From: Cacajao melanocephalus
Taxonomy: Eukaryota; Chordata; Mammalia; Primates; Pitheciidae
Direction of reading: 5' to 3'
Length of the DNA: 64,000 bases
Assembly (NCBI GenBank): GCA_963573385.1
Contig: CAUYLG010013687.1
Coordinates: forward strand, 31,561 to 95,560
The notes beneath the pieces are model-generated. The model did not search any database. It had not been told where the DNA came from and saw only the letters and a list, made by a program, of their open reading frames with translations. Positions 43,606 through 54,898 of this stretch are shown here, piece after piece; position 1 is the first letter of the stretch, and every line of letters begins with the position of its first letter. A program made the translations under genes and the position numbers.

Positions 43606-43864
43606 TTGGAATAATGTGGCATCTAGTGCTACACACACTTGGATCATAGCCAATGTTTATTTCATCTGGGAGCCTTTTTTACAGTTTTAAGTATAAATTT
43701 AATTTTCCTCATCATTTAGAATAATTTTAATAATTTAGAATGATTTTTATTTCCGCAGAATAATTGGTTTGCTTTATGTGTAACAGCAGCATAGTTTTGA
43801 CTTTGAAAATAAGAATGCATTTGAATAGTAAAAAAATGAGTCATGGGGTTAATGTGAGAGCAAA

Positions 43865-43955
43865 TTATACCACTAATTTTGGCTTAATTTTTTCCTTCAT
43901 CTGTAAATGAATGAGTTGAGCCAGATTTCAGCTCTAAAATTATATGAATGTTTTT
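43865..43955 (+). mobile_element. MIR-like fragment, sense
   Basis: 'ttccttcatctgtaaatgaa' near 43892 followed by '...gatttcagctctaaaatta' matches the distal part of MIR-type SINEs. 43956-44471 is unassigned; its two 67- to 73-residue frames have no domain. Confidence 0.5.
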
Positions 43956-44471
43956 GCAATTGTAAAGAAAAATATGTGGACTCTATTTGTATACTCCTTT
44001 TTCACTCCTTTTAAAATTGTCTGATCCATTGCAATTGGGACTTTATACTTATCACTACATTAAAATCATTCATTCAAAGTTCAACATTGCCACTGGAATT
44101 AACAAGTCCAGTTGTGTTTCTTCAGCACCAGATGAGCAGAATCTGATCAGTTTCTAACAACTTCTGGCTGATTTTTTGAAACAATTTAAGTCTCTTTATG
44201 ACATTGAATGGCATTGAAGGCTCTTCAGAGTTTAAGCTAAGCTTTCCCTTTAGCTCTTGGCTCTGGTAGCAAAACACTTTTCTTTGCCATACTATACCAG
44301 GTGCATGTATACTTATACCTTCCATTGTTCACCGTGTTCACTTTACCTGGACACAACCGGAATTCGCCCAGATTTACCTGAGCTTCATGGAATCAGAGAT
44401 TTAGGCTCAGTGTTTATAAGTAATTTAAAAACAGATGCAGCCAGGATTTTACCTCAGGTCTTACTGTTTAC

Positions 44472-44645
44472 TGTGTGAAACCCAAATATCTGAGACAGGT
44501 CTTGGTCAGTTTAGAAAATGTATTTTGCCAAGGTTAAGGATGCATCTGTGACATAGCCTCAGGTGGTCCTGAGGACATGTGCCCAAGGTGGTCGGGATAT
44601 AGCTTACCTTTATACATTTTGGGGAGATATGAGTGCCAATGTGAC
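44472..44645 (-). mobile_element. Truncated LTR, same family as 8835-9419
   Basis: Begins 'tgtgaa' like the 8.8 kb LTR and shares the '...tatctgagacagg', 'tattttgccaaggttaagg' and 'gtggtcggg' stations. On the minus strand this is the R/U5 end of the LTR. It is cut near 44645 and abuts a Tigger-type fragment. Confidence 0.8.
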
Positions 44646-44666
44646 ACTCAAGGAAATGCTCATTGG

Positions 44667-44797
44667 ACCATTTTGGGTTTTGGATTTTTGGATTAGGGAT
44701 GCTGAACCAGTATAATGCAAATATTCTGAAATTCCAGAAAATTTGAAATCTGAAACACTTCCGATCCCAAGTGTTTGGATAGGGGATATTCAGCCTG
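44667..44797. mobile_element. Tigger-type DNA transposon end
   Basis: 'ttttggatttttggattagg' followed by 'gatgctgaacc' and an opposite-sense '...ggataggggatattcagcctg' give the two ends of a pogo-type element with most of the inside lost. The exact family is not assigned. 44798-45699 is otherwise unassigned. Confidence 0.6.
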
Positions 44798-45917
44798 TTA
44801 CTGTATCCTAACATAAATTGTGAGGTTCCTAGAGAGCAGTAGTGCCTTGAGGAACGCAGGTAAACAATTTTCCAAACAAACTAAAAGCAAAAGAGTATAA
44901 TTGATTCTCTGGTGAGAGATACACTTTCATATGATGTAAGAAGTGAACTTTATTTTGCTACTGTCAGAATCAAAACTTGAGTGAGGCTATTGCTGTGTTT
45001 CATCAAAATTCAGTAAATGTTTCTCTCAATGTTTTTATCATCCTCTAAATTTTCCTTATTCCAGCTAGAAAGAAAAAAAAATAGCAAAAATCTCTTGTGT
45101 CCCAGAAGTTTTCATTGAGTACTACAATTCCTAATGTAAAAAATGTTGAGTTTGACCAAAAGATACAGATGATCAAAATGTTAAAATTATAAAGCAGAAA
45201 ATATAGCACATAAGCAAAGACAAAAAAAAGATAAGAAAAATCCACCACCACCGCTAATTGGCCTTATTGCCAAAAATTACTCCAAAAAGGTTTCTTAATA
45301 TGACTTCATCTCAGTCTCTCACATAGGAATATGAATTCTAGCAACTTCACGGAAGAGATAAGTGCTTAGTTATCATTTAGTAAGCCCATTGAGAGCAGTG
45401 GAGCCAGGTGTAAAGTTCCAAGAAAAATTCCAAGAGACCATCAGACTAAGGTATACTTGAAAAGCATTCTTCTGGTTGCCATCACTTCTCTTCCTTTTTG
45501 TTCTTGCTGTGCTTTAGGTTAATGTGGGAAGAAAGCAATGACTTTGGCTTGGTTTTATAGTACCTACACTCCTGTCCATTAAGCGTTTAGCCCATTTGAG
45601 GAATCCTACCAAAGAGCACTTTTATACTATGAGGTTGTGTCTTTTCAGAGATCTTAATGTGCTCCTGCAATTCAAATTTAAGGCTTTTTATTAAATCAAA
45701 AAACTATTAGATTATCTTATTGGGTATATATGTAAGAGTGGAATTGTAATTGCTTGGTCATGTAGTGTGAGTTTACTGTTTAAAAAACTGCGGAAGTATT
45801 TTCCAAAGTGGTGTACAACTTTACTTCCCTGCAAGCAATGCATGAGATTTCTACTTACTCATATCCTTGTTAACACTTGCTCTTGTCAATCCTCGTCAAC
45901 ACTTGCTCTTGTCAAAC

Positions 45918-45990
45918 GAGGATGTGAGTTACTAGAAATCTAGTTAGTAGTTGACAAGTAGTAACTAGATTTCTAGTAACTCATATCCTC
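45918..45990. repeat. 29-bp inverted repeat inside L1 (fold-back rearrangement)
   Basis: Arms 45918-45946 and 45962-45990 are reverse complements with one mismatch around a 15-base spacer. Just upstream 'aacacttgctcttgtcaa' occurs twice (from 45873 and from 45898), and 'ttgacaag' in the spacer is the inverse of 'cttgtcaa' before the left arm. Other antisense L1 copies in the window are collinear here. Confidence 0.93.
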
Positions 45991-46251
45991 ATCAAAACAC
46001 TTGCTTTTTAACTTTTAGCCATTCTAGTGGGTATGTAATGGTATGTAAGTGTGGTTTTAATTTGCATTCCGTAATGACTAATCATGTTGGGCATCTTTTC
46101 ATGTGCCTCTTCACCATTCAGATATCTTCGCTGGTGAAGTATTTGTTCCATCCTCCAGTCAGTTATTTTTGGGATTTTTGCTTTTTGTTTTATCTTCTTA
46201 CTGAGTCGTGAGATTTCTCTTTTCTCTCCTTTTTCTTTTCTTTCCTTCTTT

Positions 46252-46555
46252 CTTTTTTTTTTTTTTTGGGTGGTGGGGGGGTGGTGGTGCAGATCTGTTG
46301 CCCGGGCTGGAGTGCAGTGTGATCTCGGCTCACTGCAGCCTTCGCCTCCTGGGTTCAAGCGATTCTCCTGCCTCAGCCTCCTGAGTAGCTGGGATTACAA
46401 GTGCCTACCACCGTGCCTGGCTAATTTTTGTATTTTTAGTAGAGATGAGATTTCACCATGTTGGCCAGGCTGGTCTTGAACTCCTGACCTCATGATCCAC
46501 CTGCCTTGGCCTTCCAAAATGCTGGGATTACAGGCGTGAGACACTGCACCTGCCC
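46252..46555 (-). mobile_element. Alu, antisense, with G-rich substitution
   Basis: Poly-T, then a G-rich stretch (46268-46289, mostly GGT/GGG) in place of the usual 'gagacagagtctcgc', then a normal antisense dimer. Confidence 0.95.
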
Positions 46556-46587
46556 TCTCCTTTTTCTCCCTCCTCTTCTGTCCTCTA

Positions 46588-46873
46588 TTTTTGAGACAGG
46601 GTCTCACACTGTCACCCAGGCTGGAGTGCAGCAGTGCAGTCATGCTCACTGCAGCCATAAGCTCCCAGACTCAAGCAGTCTTCTCACCTCAGCCTCCTAA
46701 TTAGCTGGAATCACAAGCTCATGCCACCACCTCCAGCTAGTTTTTAAATTTGTTGTAGGAATGACGCCTCCCTGTGTTACCTTGGCTGGTCTTGAATTCC
46801 TGAGCTCAAGTGCTTCTCTTGCCTTGGCCTCCCAAAGTGCTAGGATTGCAGGCATGAGCCACTGTGCCTGGCC
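46588..46873 (-). mobile_element. Alu (older), antisense
   Basis: Antisense dimer beginning 'ttttgagacagg' and ending 'actgtgcctggcc'. More diverged than its neighbour 30 bases away, same orientation. Confidence 0.94.
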
Positions 46874-48000
46874 TACATTTCTTTATTTAGTCTAGATGCA
46901 CACCCTTATCAGTTATGTGTTTTACATATATTTTCCTCCAATATGCATCTTATTTCTTCTCTTTCTGGGATTACAGTTTTATGTATGTTAGATCATTTGG
47001 TATTGTCCCACATCTCTTGTGTTCTCTGTTCCCTTTCTTTCAGTCTGTTTTTTTCCCTTTGTTTATAAGTTTAATTCACTTTTGTTCACCTGTCTTTAAG
47101 TTTTTGGAGTCTTCCTTTAGCTATATTCTTACTGTTACTAAGCTCATCTAACGAATTGATCTCTGATGTTCTGTTTTTTCTTCTCAGCACTTTCATTTGG
47201 TATTTTTTGTATGCTTTGTCTCTCTTCTGCAGTCCTTCTTCTCTGCATATTGTGCCCTTTTCCACTAGAACCATTAACGTATTAATACTAGTTAATTTAA
47301 ATTCTTTTACAGTATTTCCAACATCTGGATTATCTCTGATACTACATTTGTTGATAACTTTGTCTTTTGGCAATGGTTGTATTTTTGTGTTTTATAATTT
47401 TTTATTTGGAATGCTAGATAATGCTTTTAAACAAACAATATAGATTGTGCTAAAGAGTATTTAATCCTGGAAATAGGCTTATCTCTTCTTTTGTTAAATG
47501 TGAATAGTAGAGTCAATCAGTAGTTGAGCTATTTTGGATTTTGGTTTCTACATTCATTTTTAGTACACCAGGCTTCAGTTACCTCCAGTAGAAAATAATG
47601 TTACCTTGTGCTTTGTATGGGCTCTCTGGTTTTTCTCAATGTTCCAGCTCTTTTAGGACAGCTTTCATCAGTGCCTGTAGAGTTGCACCACGGGCAGGGA
47701 ATTTCTCTCTCTGCTCTGCTTTTCCCCCATCAGTAAACTGCTGTTCCTTGTTATTGGATGTGAAGCTTTCAGTGGGGACAGGATGGCAATTTCCTAGTTC
47801 TCAACCTTAATCTTAGGCGGGCCCTGCGTACATGTGCCTTGCGGGTGTGACCTTCTCTGTGTATATGGCTCACCCTCCTATGCGATCAAACTTTGGCTTG
47901 TATCATTGGGGTCTTGGGCTTTAGAGGATTTCTGCTAAAGTCTTGACCTAAGGTTTCCTGCTGCTTCTCTGGTGGCTTAAACTTCTGTTTGGTATGGGAG

Positions 48001-48390
48001 AACAATTATTATGTATCTCTGTATCCTAAAGTAGAAGCAGAACTTCCAAAAAATTTTAATATACTTTTTAAAATACAAAAAAACACGGGATGAATTTTTG
48101 TGACAAAATTTAAGTTCACAAAGAAATACCTATTTATGGCAAGCTGCTTTGTGAAACACTCCTCAGACTGTCTGGTATACATGTTTCTCTTCTCTGACCT
48201 TAGGGGAACTTTTGTGGAAAGTTTGAGAAGTACCAAGTCTTAGGCCAAGCAAAAAACAAAGGCAGAAAAACCCACCTTAAAACACTGGTGAGTCATCAGT
48301 GAGGCAGACACTTGTAGGTTGACTAATGGAAGCACTCATTCCCTGACGCTTCTCTTGCCTACCTGTATAAAGGAGACTGGAAAGGCTAAA
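48001..48390. other. Unassigned stretch
   Basis: No feature recognised; a 75-residue minus frame has no domain. Confidence 0.4.
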
Positions 48391-48392
48391 TA

Positions 48393-48938
48393 CAGTCAAT
48401 TTTTGTGATTCTTGGTAGTTAGATTCTGTAATGTCACCATGAACACTGAATTAGCAAATTCTAAACTATTGTTCCTAAGGAAAATATGAACAAACACACA
48501 TACACTTCATATAGATGATGTAATCTTAATTCTGAAAACAACTCATCCTGGTAGTCTCTCTCTGTATTTAACAAAAGAGAAACTGAGGTTCAGAGTGTTA
48601 ACTGACTTTCTGACGCACCACTAATAGGTCCCAGAGTTGGGATTCAAACTCATCCAGCTGGTTCCAGAGCTGGAGCTGCTTCCACTACACTGCACTGCCC
48701 ACTACAGTCTCTGTCCTCTGGTGGTCATCTCTGTATGAGAGCTGAAACAAGAAGGCGGAGTGTCTCCTTATGAGACCTTAGTTAGGAACATGTGCATCAG
48801 CTACTCAGGTTTTTCAGTGCTCTACATGTTTGCTAATGATCACGAAAACACAGCAAGTACTGATTTTGGGGTTATAAGTAAATTTTGTTGAGTAGGCTGA
48901 TTTACAAATACAAGATTGCAAATAACGAGGATCAACTG
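48393..48938. mobile_element. TA-flanked Tigger/pogo-type transposon, non-autonomous
   Basis: Starts 'cagtcaattttt', ends 'gaggatcaactg', and is flanked by TA (48391-48392, 48939-48940). Both subterminal regions are of the pogo-like type: '...gtcaccatgaacactgaatt' near 48435 and '...gtactgattttggggttata' near 48858. The middle is replaced by a MIR, so only about 360 bases belong to the transposon. Confidence 0.8.
48515..48705 (-). mobile_element. MIR inside the DNA transposon
   Basis: 'gaaactgaggttcagagtgt' near 48578 and '...gagttgggattcaaactcat' near 48632 with 'cttccactacactgc' near 48679: MIR in the orientation that reads as the reverse complement of the standard sequence. Confidence 0.8.
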
Positions 48939-48940
48939 TA

Positions 48941-50150
48941 TTTACTTTTTTAATCTCCCTAATAATTAGGGATGGGTATGTGACAGAGTTCTTCTAGCTA
49001 AAGATAAGTAATTAAATGTCTGCTGAGGAGCTTTTGCTTTCTTTTTGTTAATAAAAGTGACAGGTGACTGGTGCCGCATCACCATTTCTGATTTAATGTT
49101 GATTTGAGTTGAAAAGTATGTCAGTGATCCTTTGACAACAAGGTAACAAGTATAAAGATGAGAAGCAGGACTGTAAGGTGAAAAGATAGTGGTCCTTGAC
49201 TATAGCAGTGAGCAGCTAAACCCATCCTAGCAACCACCTACTGGCAGTCATTTTAATTGAGGAAAATAACTGCCTACATATTTAAGCCACTGTTGGTTAA
49301 GCTTTCTGTTATTTGGAAAAGAATGGTTTCCTAATTGACATAGCCAATAATCCAGCTTTTATTTAAGTTTTAGTAAAGTTAGTGTGCTTACTGGCAGTCG
49401 ATTATGCTCACTACTTTACATATGTAATATTTATGTGCTATATTAGAAGATTATTTTAACTGGCTGTATTCTTGACCAGATTTAGGTAACGTTAAATTAC
49501 CTAAATGCTAAGTTAAGTGCAGTATTCTAGTGCATTTCTTTTGATAATCACAATGCAATAAGCAGTGAAATGAATTGTACCAACTTGAGCTTTGTCTTTC
49601 ATGGCATTATTACTTTGAGTCATTAGTAATGCAGTGCAAAGCTTTTTGAGTTTTTTCCAGTTATCTGTAGTTCACCTGGAAAGATTGGAAATTCAGAAAC
49701 TGGTGCTCAAGAATTCCATATTGCTCACTAATGTTTTAGATCTATAATCTTCCCACTTTGCTTGCAATATATGTGCTGTTCTGCAATTTTGTAGGTCAGC
49801 AGAAGATCTTGGAACATCAGTTGTTCTTATGGTCTACTTTCAAATAAGTATCAAACAAAAAAGTAATTGTCACTTCGCACCCTACAGATCTCCAGGGATA
49901 CAGACAGTCTTTGGAATACACACTAGTCTTTAACTTCTTGAGTGATGGAATAATCTTACTTTTAAATGAAATCTCTCCTTTTACTTGAAGTCATTTTCCC
50001 CCTATTTGATTGTCATTGACTATAGACGGTTCATTATTCTTCTCATGAAAATAATTTGTATATTATCTATCACTATGAACAAGTGTCATTAATCTTAGAA
50101 AGGAGTGAGCTTTTTAAGGGACTTGAAGTCTATTGTTGGCTGTCTCCCTT
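48941..50150. other. Unassigned stretch
   Basis: 1.2 kb with no recognised repeat or gene. Confidence 0.4.
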
Positions 50151-50255
50151 GAACTACCTGAACAAAAGATCTCTGATCGATTTGTAAACACCTTAAGGTC
50201 AGGCACTTTCTCTTATCTTTATATCCTCAGCTGTTAGCACACGGCTTTAAATAGA
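50151..50255 (+). mobile_element. LINE2 3'-end fragment, sense
   Basis: 'ccttaaggtcaggcactttc' near 50190 and 'atcctcagctgttagcaca' near 50222 match the end of L2. Confidence 0.55.
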
Positions 50256-50304
50256 GAATTTTATGCCCATTTGTTGGTTCTAATTATCTTTATTTGGATA
50301 TAAT

Positions 50305-50597
50305 GTTTTGTTTTTTGTTTTAAATTTGGGGTTTTGCACTGTTGCCCAGCCTGGAATGCAGTGGCATGATCTTGGCTCACTGCAGCCTCAAACTTCTGGG
50401 CTTAAGTGTTCCTCCTGCCTCAGCCACCTGAGTAGCTGAGACTACAGGTGCACACCACTCCACCTGGCTAAGAGTTTTTATTTTTGTAGAGAAGGAGTCT
50501 TGCTATGTTGTCCAGACCTGCATCAAACTCTGCCTTCAAACAATCCTCCCCACCTTGTCCTACTGAGTCACTGGGATTACAAGCACTACACCCAGCT
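50305..50597 (-). mobile_element. Old Alu (AluJ-like), antisense
   Basis: T/G-rich start, then a strongly diverged antisense dimer ending 'actacacccagctc'. Confidence 0.9.
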
Positions 50598-50859
50598 CTG
50601 TGTTCTTCTTCTTTTTTAATGGGTCTTATTAATTTGTAGCAAGTCGTGTTAACACTTAGTTAATCTGGCAATTGTATGATCATTGGTAAATCTATGAGGC
50701 AGAGACCTGCCTGTTTGTAAGGTTGAGGAAAATGAAAAATATCCATTCCCTTGAAAGCAAACTGTGGAATTACCTTTGTCGGTTTATGTTTATGTTTTTG
50801 TTTTTTTAACATGTTCTGAAGAGTTATACACATGTATATGTATTTGATGGAATACCATG

Positions 50860-51060
50860 GTTGTCATTAAACCTTTATTTAGTACTTGCTATATTTAAGG
50901 CACTGCCTAAGATACAAAAGAAACAAAAGGCATAGTCTTTAATCTTCCTGGTTTTACTGTTTAGTTGCGTGATAAAGACATTTGCATTAAATAGTACAGA
51001 AATAGTATGTGAAATAGTGTTTAAATTAAGCCATATAAAATAAAGTATCTACTTGTGTGA
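50860..51060 (-). mobile_element. LINE2 3' end, antisense
   Basis: 'tttatttagtacttgctata' near 50874, '...aaggcactgcctaagatac' next, then '...catttgcattaaatagtac' near 50978: the antisense L2 3' end. 51061-51396 is unassigned. Confidence 0.65.
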
Positions 51061-51396
51061 TGCTGAAAAAATTTGAGAGAATATTAGTATAGTAGGTCTT
51101 GATTAATCAAACATTTATTGGGTGTCAGTTATGATTAAAGCCCCAAGACAGGCTTTGTGTGTGTTAAGTGGTCAGCAGCTTTGGGGTGTGGACACTATTT
51201 ATGCCTTCAAGGAGTTCTGACTTCATGTGCAGTGGCCTTTAGCAGTGATGGTACTTCCAAAAGTGCTTTTGAAAAAATGCAGTTTATGAGAGTCTCACCC
51301 ACAATTTGCTGTAGAGAAGAGAAAATGTAATAAGAGTTCAGAGAGTAGACAGATTTTTCTAGTGTCTCTCGTTTTAGTTCTCTTTGAGACTTTAGT

Positions 51397-51985
51397 TCTA
51401 GAAAAGTATTGCTCTACATAGAGATGAGTTCTCCTGAGGTGGGTGCAGTCAGTTGAAAGTTGATAGTGTGGCTGTGAACTATTCTTTTGAGGCCCAGGAG
51501 TCACTTTCATAGTCAGACCCAGCTAATGCTTCCTTCTGGACACAATAGTTCATCAGATAAACATTACTGAGTTAGTCTGTTTTTGTGTTGCTGTAAAGAA
51601 ATACCTGAGACTGGGTAATTTGTAAGAAGAGAGGTTTAATGGGCTCACGATTCTGCAGGCTGTACAGGAAGCATGGTGCTGGCATCTGCTTGTGGGGAAA
51701 CCTCAGAAAGCTTACAATCATGGCAGAAGATAAAGGGGAAGCAGGCGTCTCATGGCATGAGCAGGAGCAAGAGATAGAGTAGGGGGAACACACACTTAAA
51801 TAACTAGAGCTCCTGAGAATGAACTCACAGTTTCAAAGACAGCACCAAGCCATGAGGATCCGCCCCCATGACCCAAGCACCTCCCACTAGGCCCACACTC
51901 CAACACTGGGGATTATATCTCAACATGAGATTTGGAGGGGACATTCAAACTATATCAATTACCCTATTTCAGAGGCAGGAAAATT
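51397..51985 (+). repeat. Unnamed repeat, copy 1 (split by MaLR LTR)
   Basis: 51397-51567 plus 51958-51985 matches 54249-54450 from 'tctagaaa' through 'tgtggctgtgaact', 'atgcttccttctggacac' (nearly exact) and 'attaccctatttcagaggc'. The family is not recognised. Same orientation as copy 2. See the finding on a possible LTR pair. Confidence 0.8.
51568..51957 (-). mobile_element. MaLR LTR (MST-like), antisense
   Basis: 390 bases from 'tgagttagtctg' to 'aactatatca' with 5-base duplication ATTAC at 51563-51567 and 51958-51962. Contains '...gagactgggtaatttgtaag' near 51608 and '...caatcatggcagaagataaa' near 51716. Copy 2 of the host repeat at 54.4 kb shows the uninterrupted ATTAC site. Confidence 0.96.
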
Positions 51986-54248
51986 CTGTGGCGTAAAGGA
52001 TGTTTTAGAGGACATACATATCGAGACCTAGAATAGAACCTTTGGGTATCCATATTTTTCCTTGTATAACAAATTATTGTATTGCCTACATATTATACTT
52101 CTTTTGTGTCTATGAGTAGTTTTACTGTGTTCTTTTTTTTTCTTTTGTACTTTACTTTTTTATTCTACCTTCCTCACTTAAACTTACAAATTTTATGGAT
52201 TTTTTTTTTTGTTTCAATTCAGTATGCATTTCAGGCCTTTTGGAAACTCACCATAATTCACTTATATATAAAAAATGTTTTTCCCAGCTAAAACAATATT
52301 TTAGTTTCAGGTTTTGCTGTGCTTGCAGAATCTGTGTGTGTCGTGCTCATTCATTTTTATGGAAAACCTCTTTACATCTTGACTGTAGATGTAGTCCTTA
52401 CGTCTTTGGTCATCTAAGTTTAGACTGATTTTCAAGAAAACATTTGGTCATGTGTGTATTTTCTCCTCTATGTCGAAGCACTACTGTTATACTACTACTA
52501 TGAATATTTGCTGTAGATATTTTTGTAAGTCCCTTTAAATATTCCAGAAACTTTAACTGCCTGTTTGAAGACCTGCCTCATATTAACAATTTTTCAAAAT
52601 AAACAACATTTTAGTGAGTTTGTCTTTTAATTTACAAGAACATGAATGTGAGTCTTATCGCAGTCTGCCAAATGGCTATTTAAGAGAAACATTTTGGTAT
52701 CCTTGTTAATGACCTTGGTTTTAACCATTTGAGAAGTATACTCTATGCTTTATATTAGTTCCTCTGGTACCTACTTTTCAATAGTATTTTAAAGTTTTAT
52801 TTATTTCTCTGATGACTGTACCATAAATTAGTTGTTTGAACCCAGATTTTTTTTTGTCAGTTTATAACTCACCATTAATTTTTGGGATTGTGGACTACGT
52901 TGTGTTATTTGTGTATATATAGGTGTGGATGTGTTTTAACTTTGGCCTCTGGTTTCTGCCTTCAAGAGAAAAGCTCAGACCAATAATTGCTTTTGAAAAA
53001 TTCTTGACATAACTAAACTGGAATTTGTTAATATTTACTTTTCTATTTTGGAAACAGAAAATAAAGAGCAAGAACAACCAACAAAATGTAATAAGGAGAA
53101 GCTAACTAAATGTGAATCTTATCGTAGTAGCTAAGGAATTCAAACACTTTAAACATGATAAATTTGTGATAGAGTTATGTAGCAGCTACACGTTTATAAT
53201 TTATTTAAAGCAGAATCTCCGTTCAGAAACTATGTAGATGAATTGTGAGTTACGGGTGAATCTGCATGGTTCTTGATGGTCTCCATAACTGAAGAAAGCT
53301 TGATGTTTAGATATTGGCTGAGGCTAATGATGACTGTAGATCCAGTGATGACAACCTGTCTCTCCGTAAATCCCCTGGGATGACCGTTTTGCTCTGTGTC
53401 TCAGATGATTCAGATAGGGCTAATTGATTTTGGAGCCTAGATGCCTAATTAGGCCCAATTAAGTCATTTTGAATAGTGACTTCACGATAAGTAATTTAAG
53501 CCAGTTACATTCAGATGTGCCCAGCAACAATCTTTCACCTATGGAGAGGTGGAATCAATGTCACTGAGTCCCATGTTGCATCACTGGAAAATGGGTCTAC
53601 CATATTGCCAGCAAGTACATCTTGATCAAATCTGGTCAGTTCAATAGCATATTGCACTTGAACAGCAGAGGCTTGATGACCTACAAAGGAAGATGACCCG
53701 AGAACTGAACATCTTGGTCATCCCCTTCAGTGGGGTGGGGAGAGTGGGAATGTAGGGACTGGATTCTAACACAACTGCATAGGTTGTCTTTAATATACTA
53801 CATCATGGATTTTAGAATGCAGCAGTGATGAACACTCAGTCAAATTGAGATGTGTGTTCCTTGCCATTGGATTTGAGTCCATTTGCTCTAATTTTTTTTT
53901 CACCTTGAAACTACACTTTCTAATGAGATAGCCCCACTGACTGGCAGGGACCTTCTGCCTCAGGATGACTAGTAGTAGTGGAGTGTCTGTTGTTTTCTCA
54001 TTACCTACATATTCTTGGTGACAGATGCTATAGAATGTGTTCATATCAAGGTATGAACTCAGGTTCTTCACCATCTTAATATAAAATAGGTGAGTGAGTA
54101 GGGTGGGCAATAGGAATATTTCTGGAAGGCATTCCTATACTGTGACAGCTAGCAAAAACCATACAAGGAAGTGGTTGGGTACATCTTACCCCAAATCAAA
54201 GGTATCCCCAAGTCATCCCTTCCTTAGCAGGATTCCAAAAATGTCTCA
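51986..54248. other. Unassigned; could be interior of an old LTR element
   Basis: 2.3 kb between the two copies of the unnamed repeat. The left part (52.0-53.2 kb) is AT-rich. 53.24-54.24 kb is more balanced in composition. A 106-residue minus frame (53790-54110) shows no retroviral or other motif that I can identify. Confidence 0.35.
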
Positions 54249-54450
54249 TCTAGAAAGGTATTATCCTGTGTAGAGTTCAGATCTTCTGAGGTTGGTGGAG
54301 TTAACCCAGAAATTACAATGTGGCTGTGAACTAGTGTTCCTGCTTCCAGGGTCCAAGATTTACTTTTATAGCCAGACCTAGGCATGCTTCCTTCTGGACA
54401 CTACAGGTTATCAAGTTGAACATTACCCTATTTCAGAGGCAGGATAATTG
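54249..54450 (+). repeat. Unnamed repeat, copy 2 (uninterrupted)
   Basis: Partner of 51397-51985. It retains ATTAC once, at the place where copy 1 carries the MaLR LTR. Confidence 0.8.
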
Positions 54451-54485
54451 TAGATCAGAGTCAGGGAAGAAGTGACCCTGTTAGG

Positions 54486-54585
54486 GGTTGAATTTGTAAA
54501 ATAATTGTATAATATATATATTATATTAATATATAAAATATTCATAATTATAATAATTTGTAAATAAGTTATAAATGCGATTCTT
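54486..54585. repeat. AT-rich low-complexity tract
   Basis: Almost pure A/T with TA and TAAT runs. Confidence 0.8.
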
Positions 54586-54695
54586 GTTTAAATCCCTTAG
54601 AGCATGGATAGGTCATATTGAGGAATTATAATTGTATATTAGTAATTATAATTTCAGAAATCATAATTTTAGATATATGGTTTTTAGAATGCTGA

Positions 54696-54898
54696 TCATA
54701 AGCTAGAACAATGATTCTCATCCTTGGCTACACATTAAAATTACCTAAAAAGCTTTTTAAAAATATAATGCTTATGTTTCTACCCAGACCAATTAAATCA
54801 AATCTCTTGGGATTGGAGTTCTTGGTATTGGTATCTTTTTCAAATCTGTAGATGATTCTAATGTGCAGCCAAGATGAGAATGTCTGGTCTTGTCTTAC
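54696..54898 (+). mobile_element. MER5-like (hAT-Charlie) non-autonomous element
   Basis: 'gctacacattaaaattacct' near 54727 and '...gatgattctaatgtgcagcc' near 54851 are the mirrored subterminal parts of MER5A/B, with '...gaccaattaaatcaaatctc' between. 54899-56146 is unassigned apart from an 83-residue frame without domain. Confidence 0.85.

Larger units (their letters stand above)
45700..48000 (-). mobile_element. L1 antisense: ORF2 C-terminus, then ORF1/5' region
   Basis: 45700-46245 is antisense L1 ORF2 C-terminal/3' sequence ('...aagtattttccaaagtgg' near 45793, '...gccattctagtgggtatgta' near 46018). After two Alus it continues at 46875-46960, then jumps to the ORF1 side ('...ttttacagtatttccaacat' near 47306) and the 5' region to about 48000. 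Most of ORF2 is absent. The fold-back rearrangement at 45860-45990 lies in the first part. The frame at 47086-47373 (minus) is an ORF1-side shard, not a gene. Confidence 0.75.

Noticed and set aside
53790..54110. 106-residue minus frame between the two unnamed repeats, considered as retroviral
   Set aside because: No gag, protease, reverse-transcriptase or integrase motif that I can recognise.
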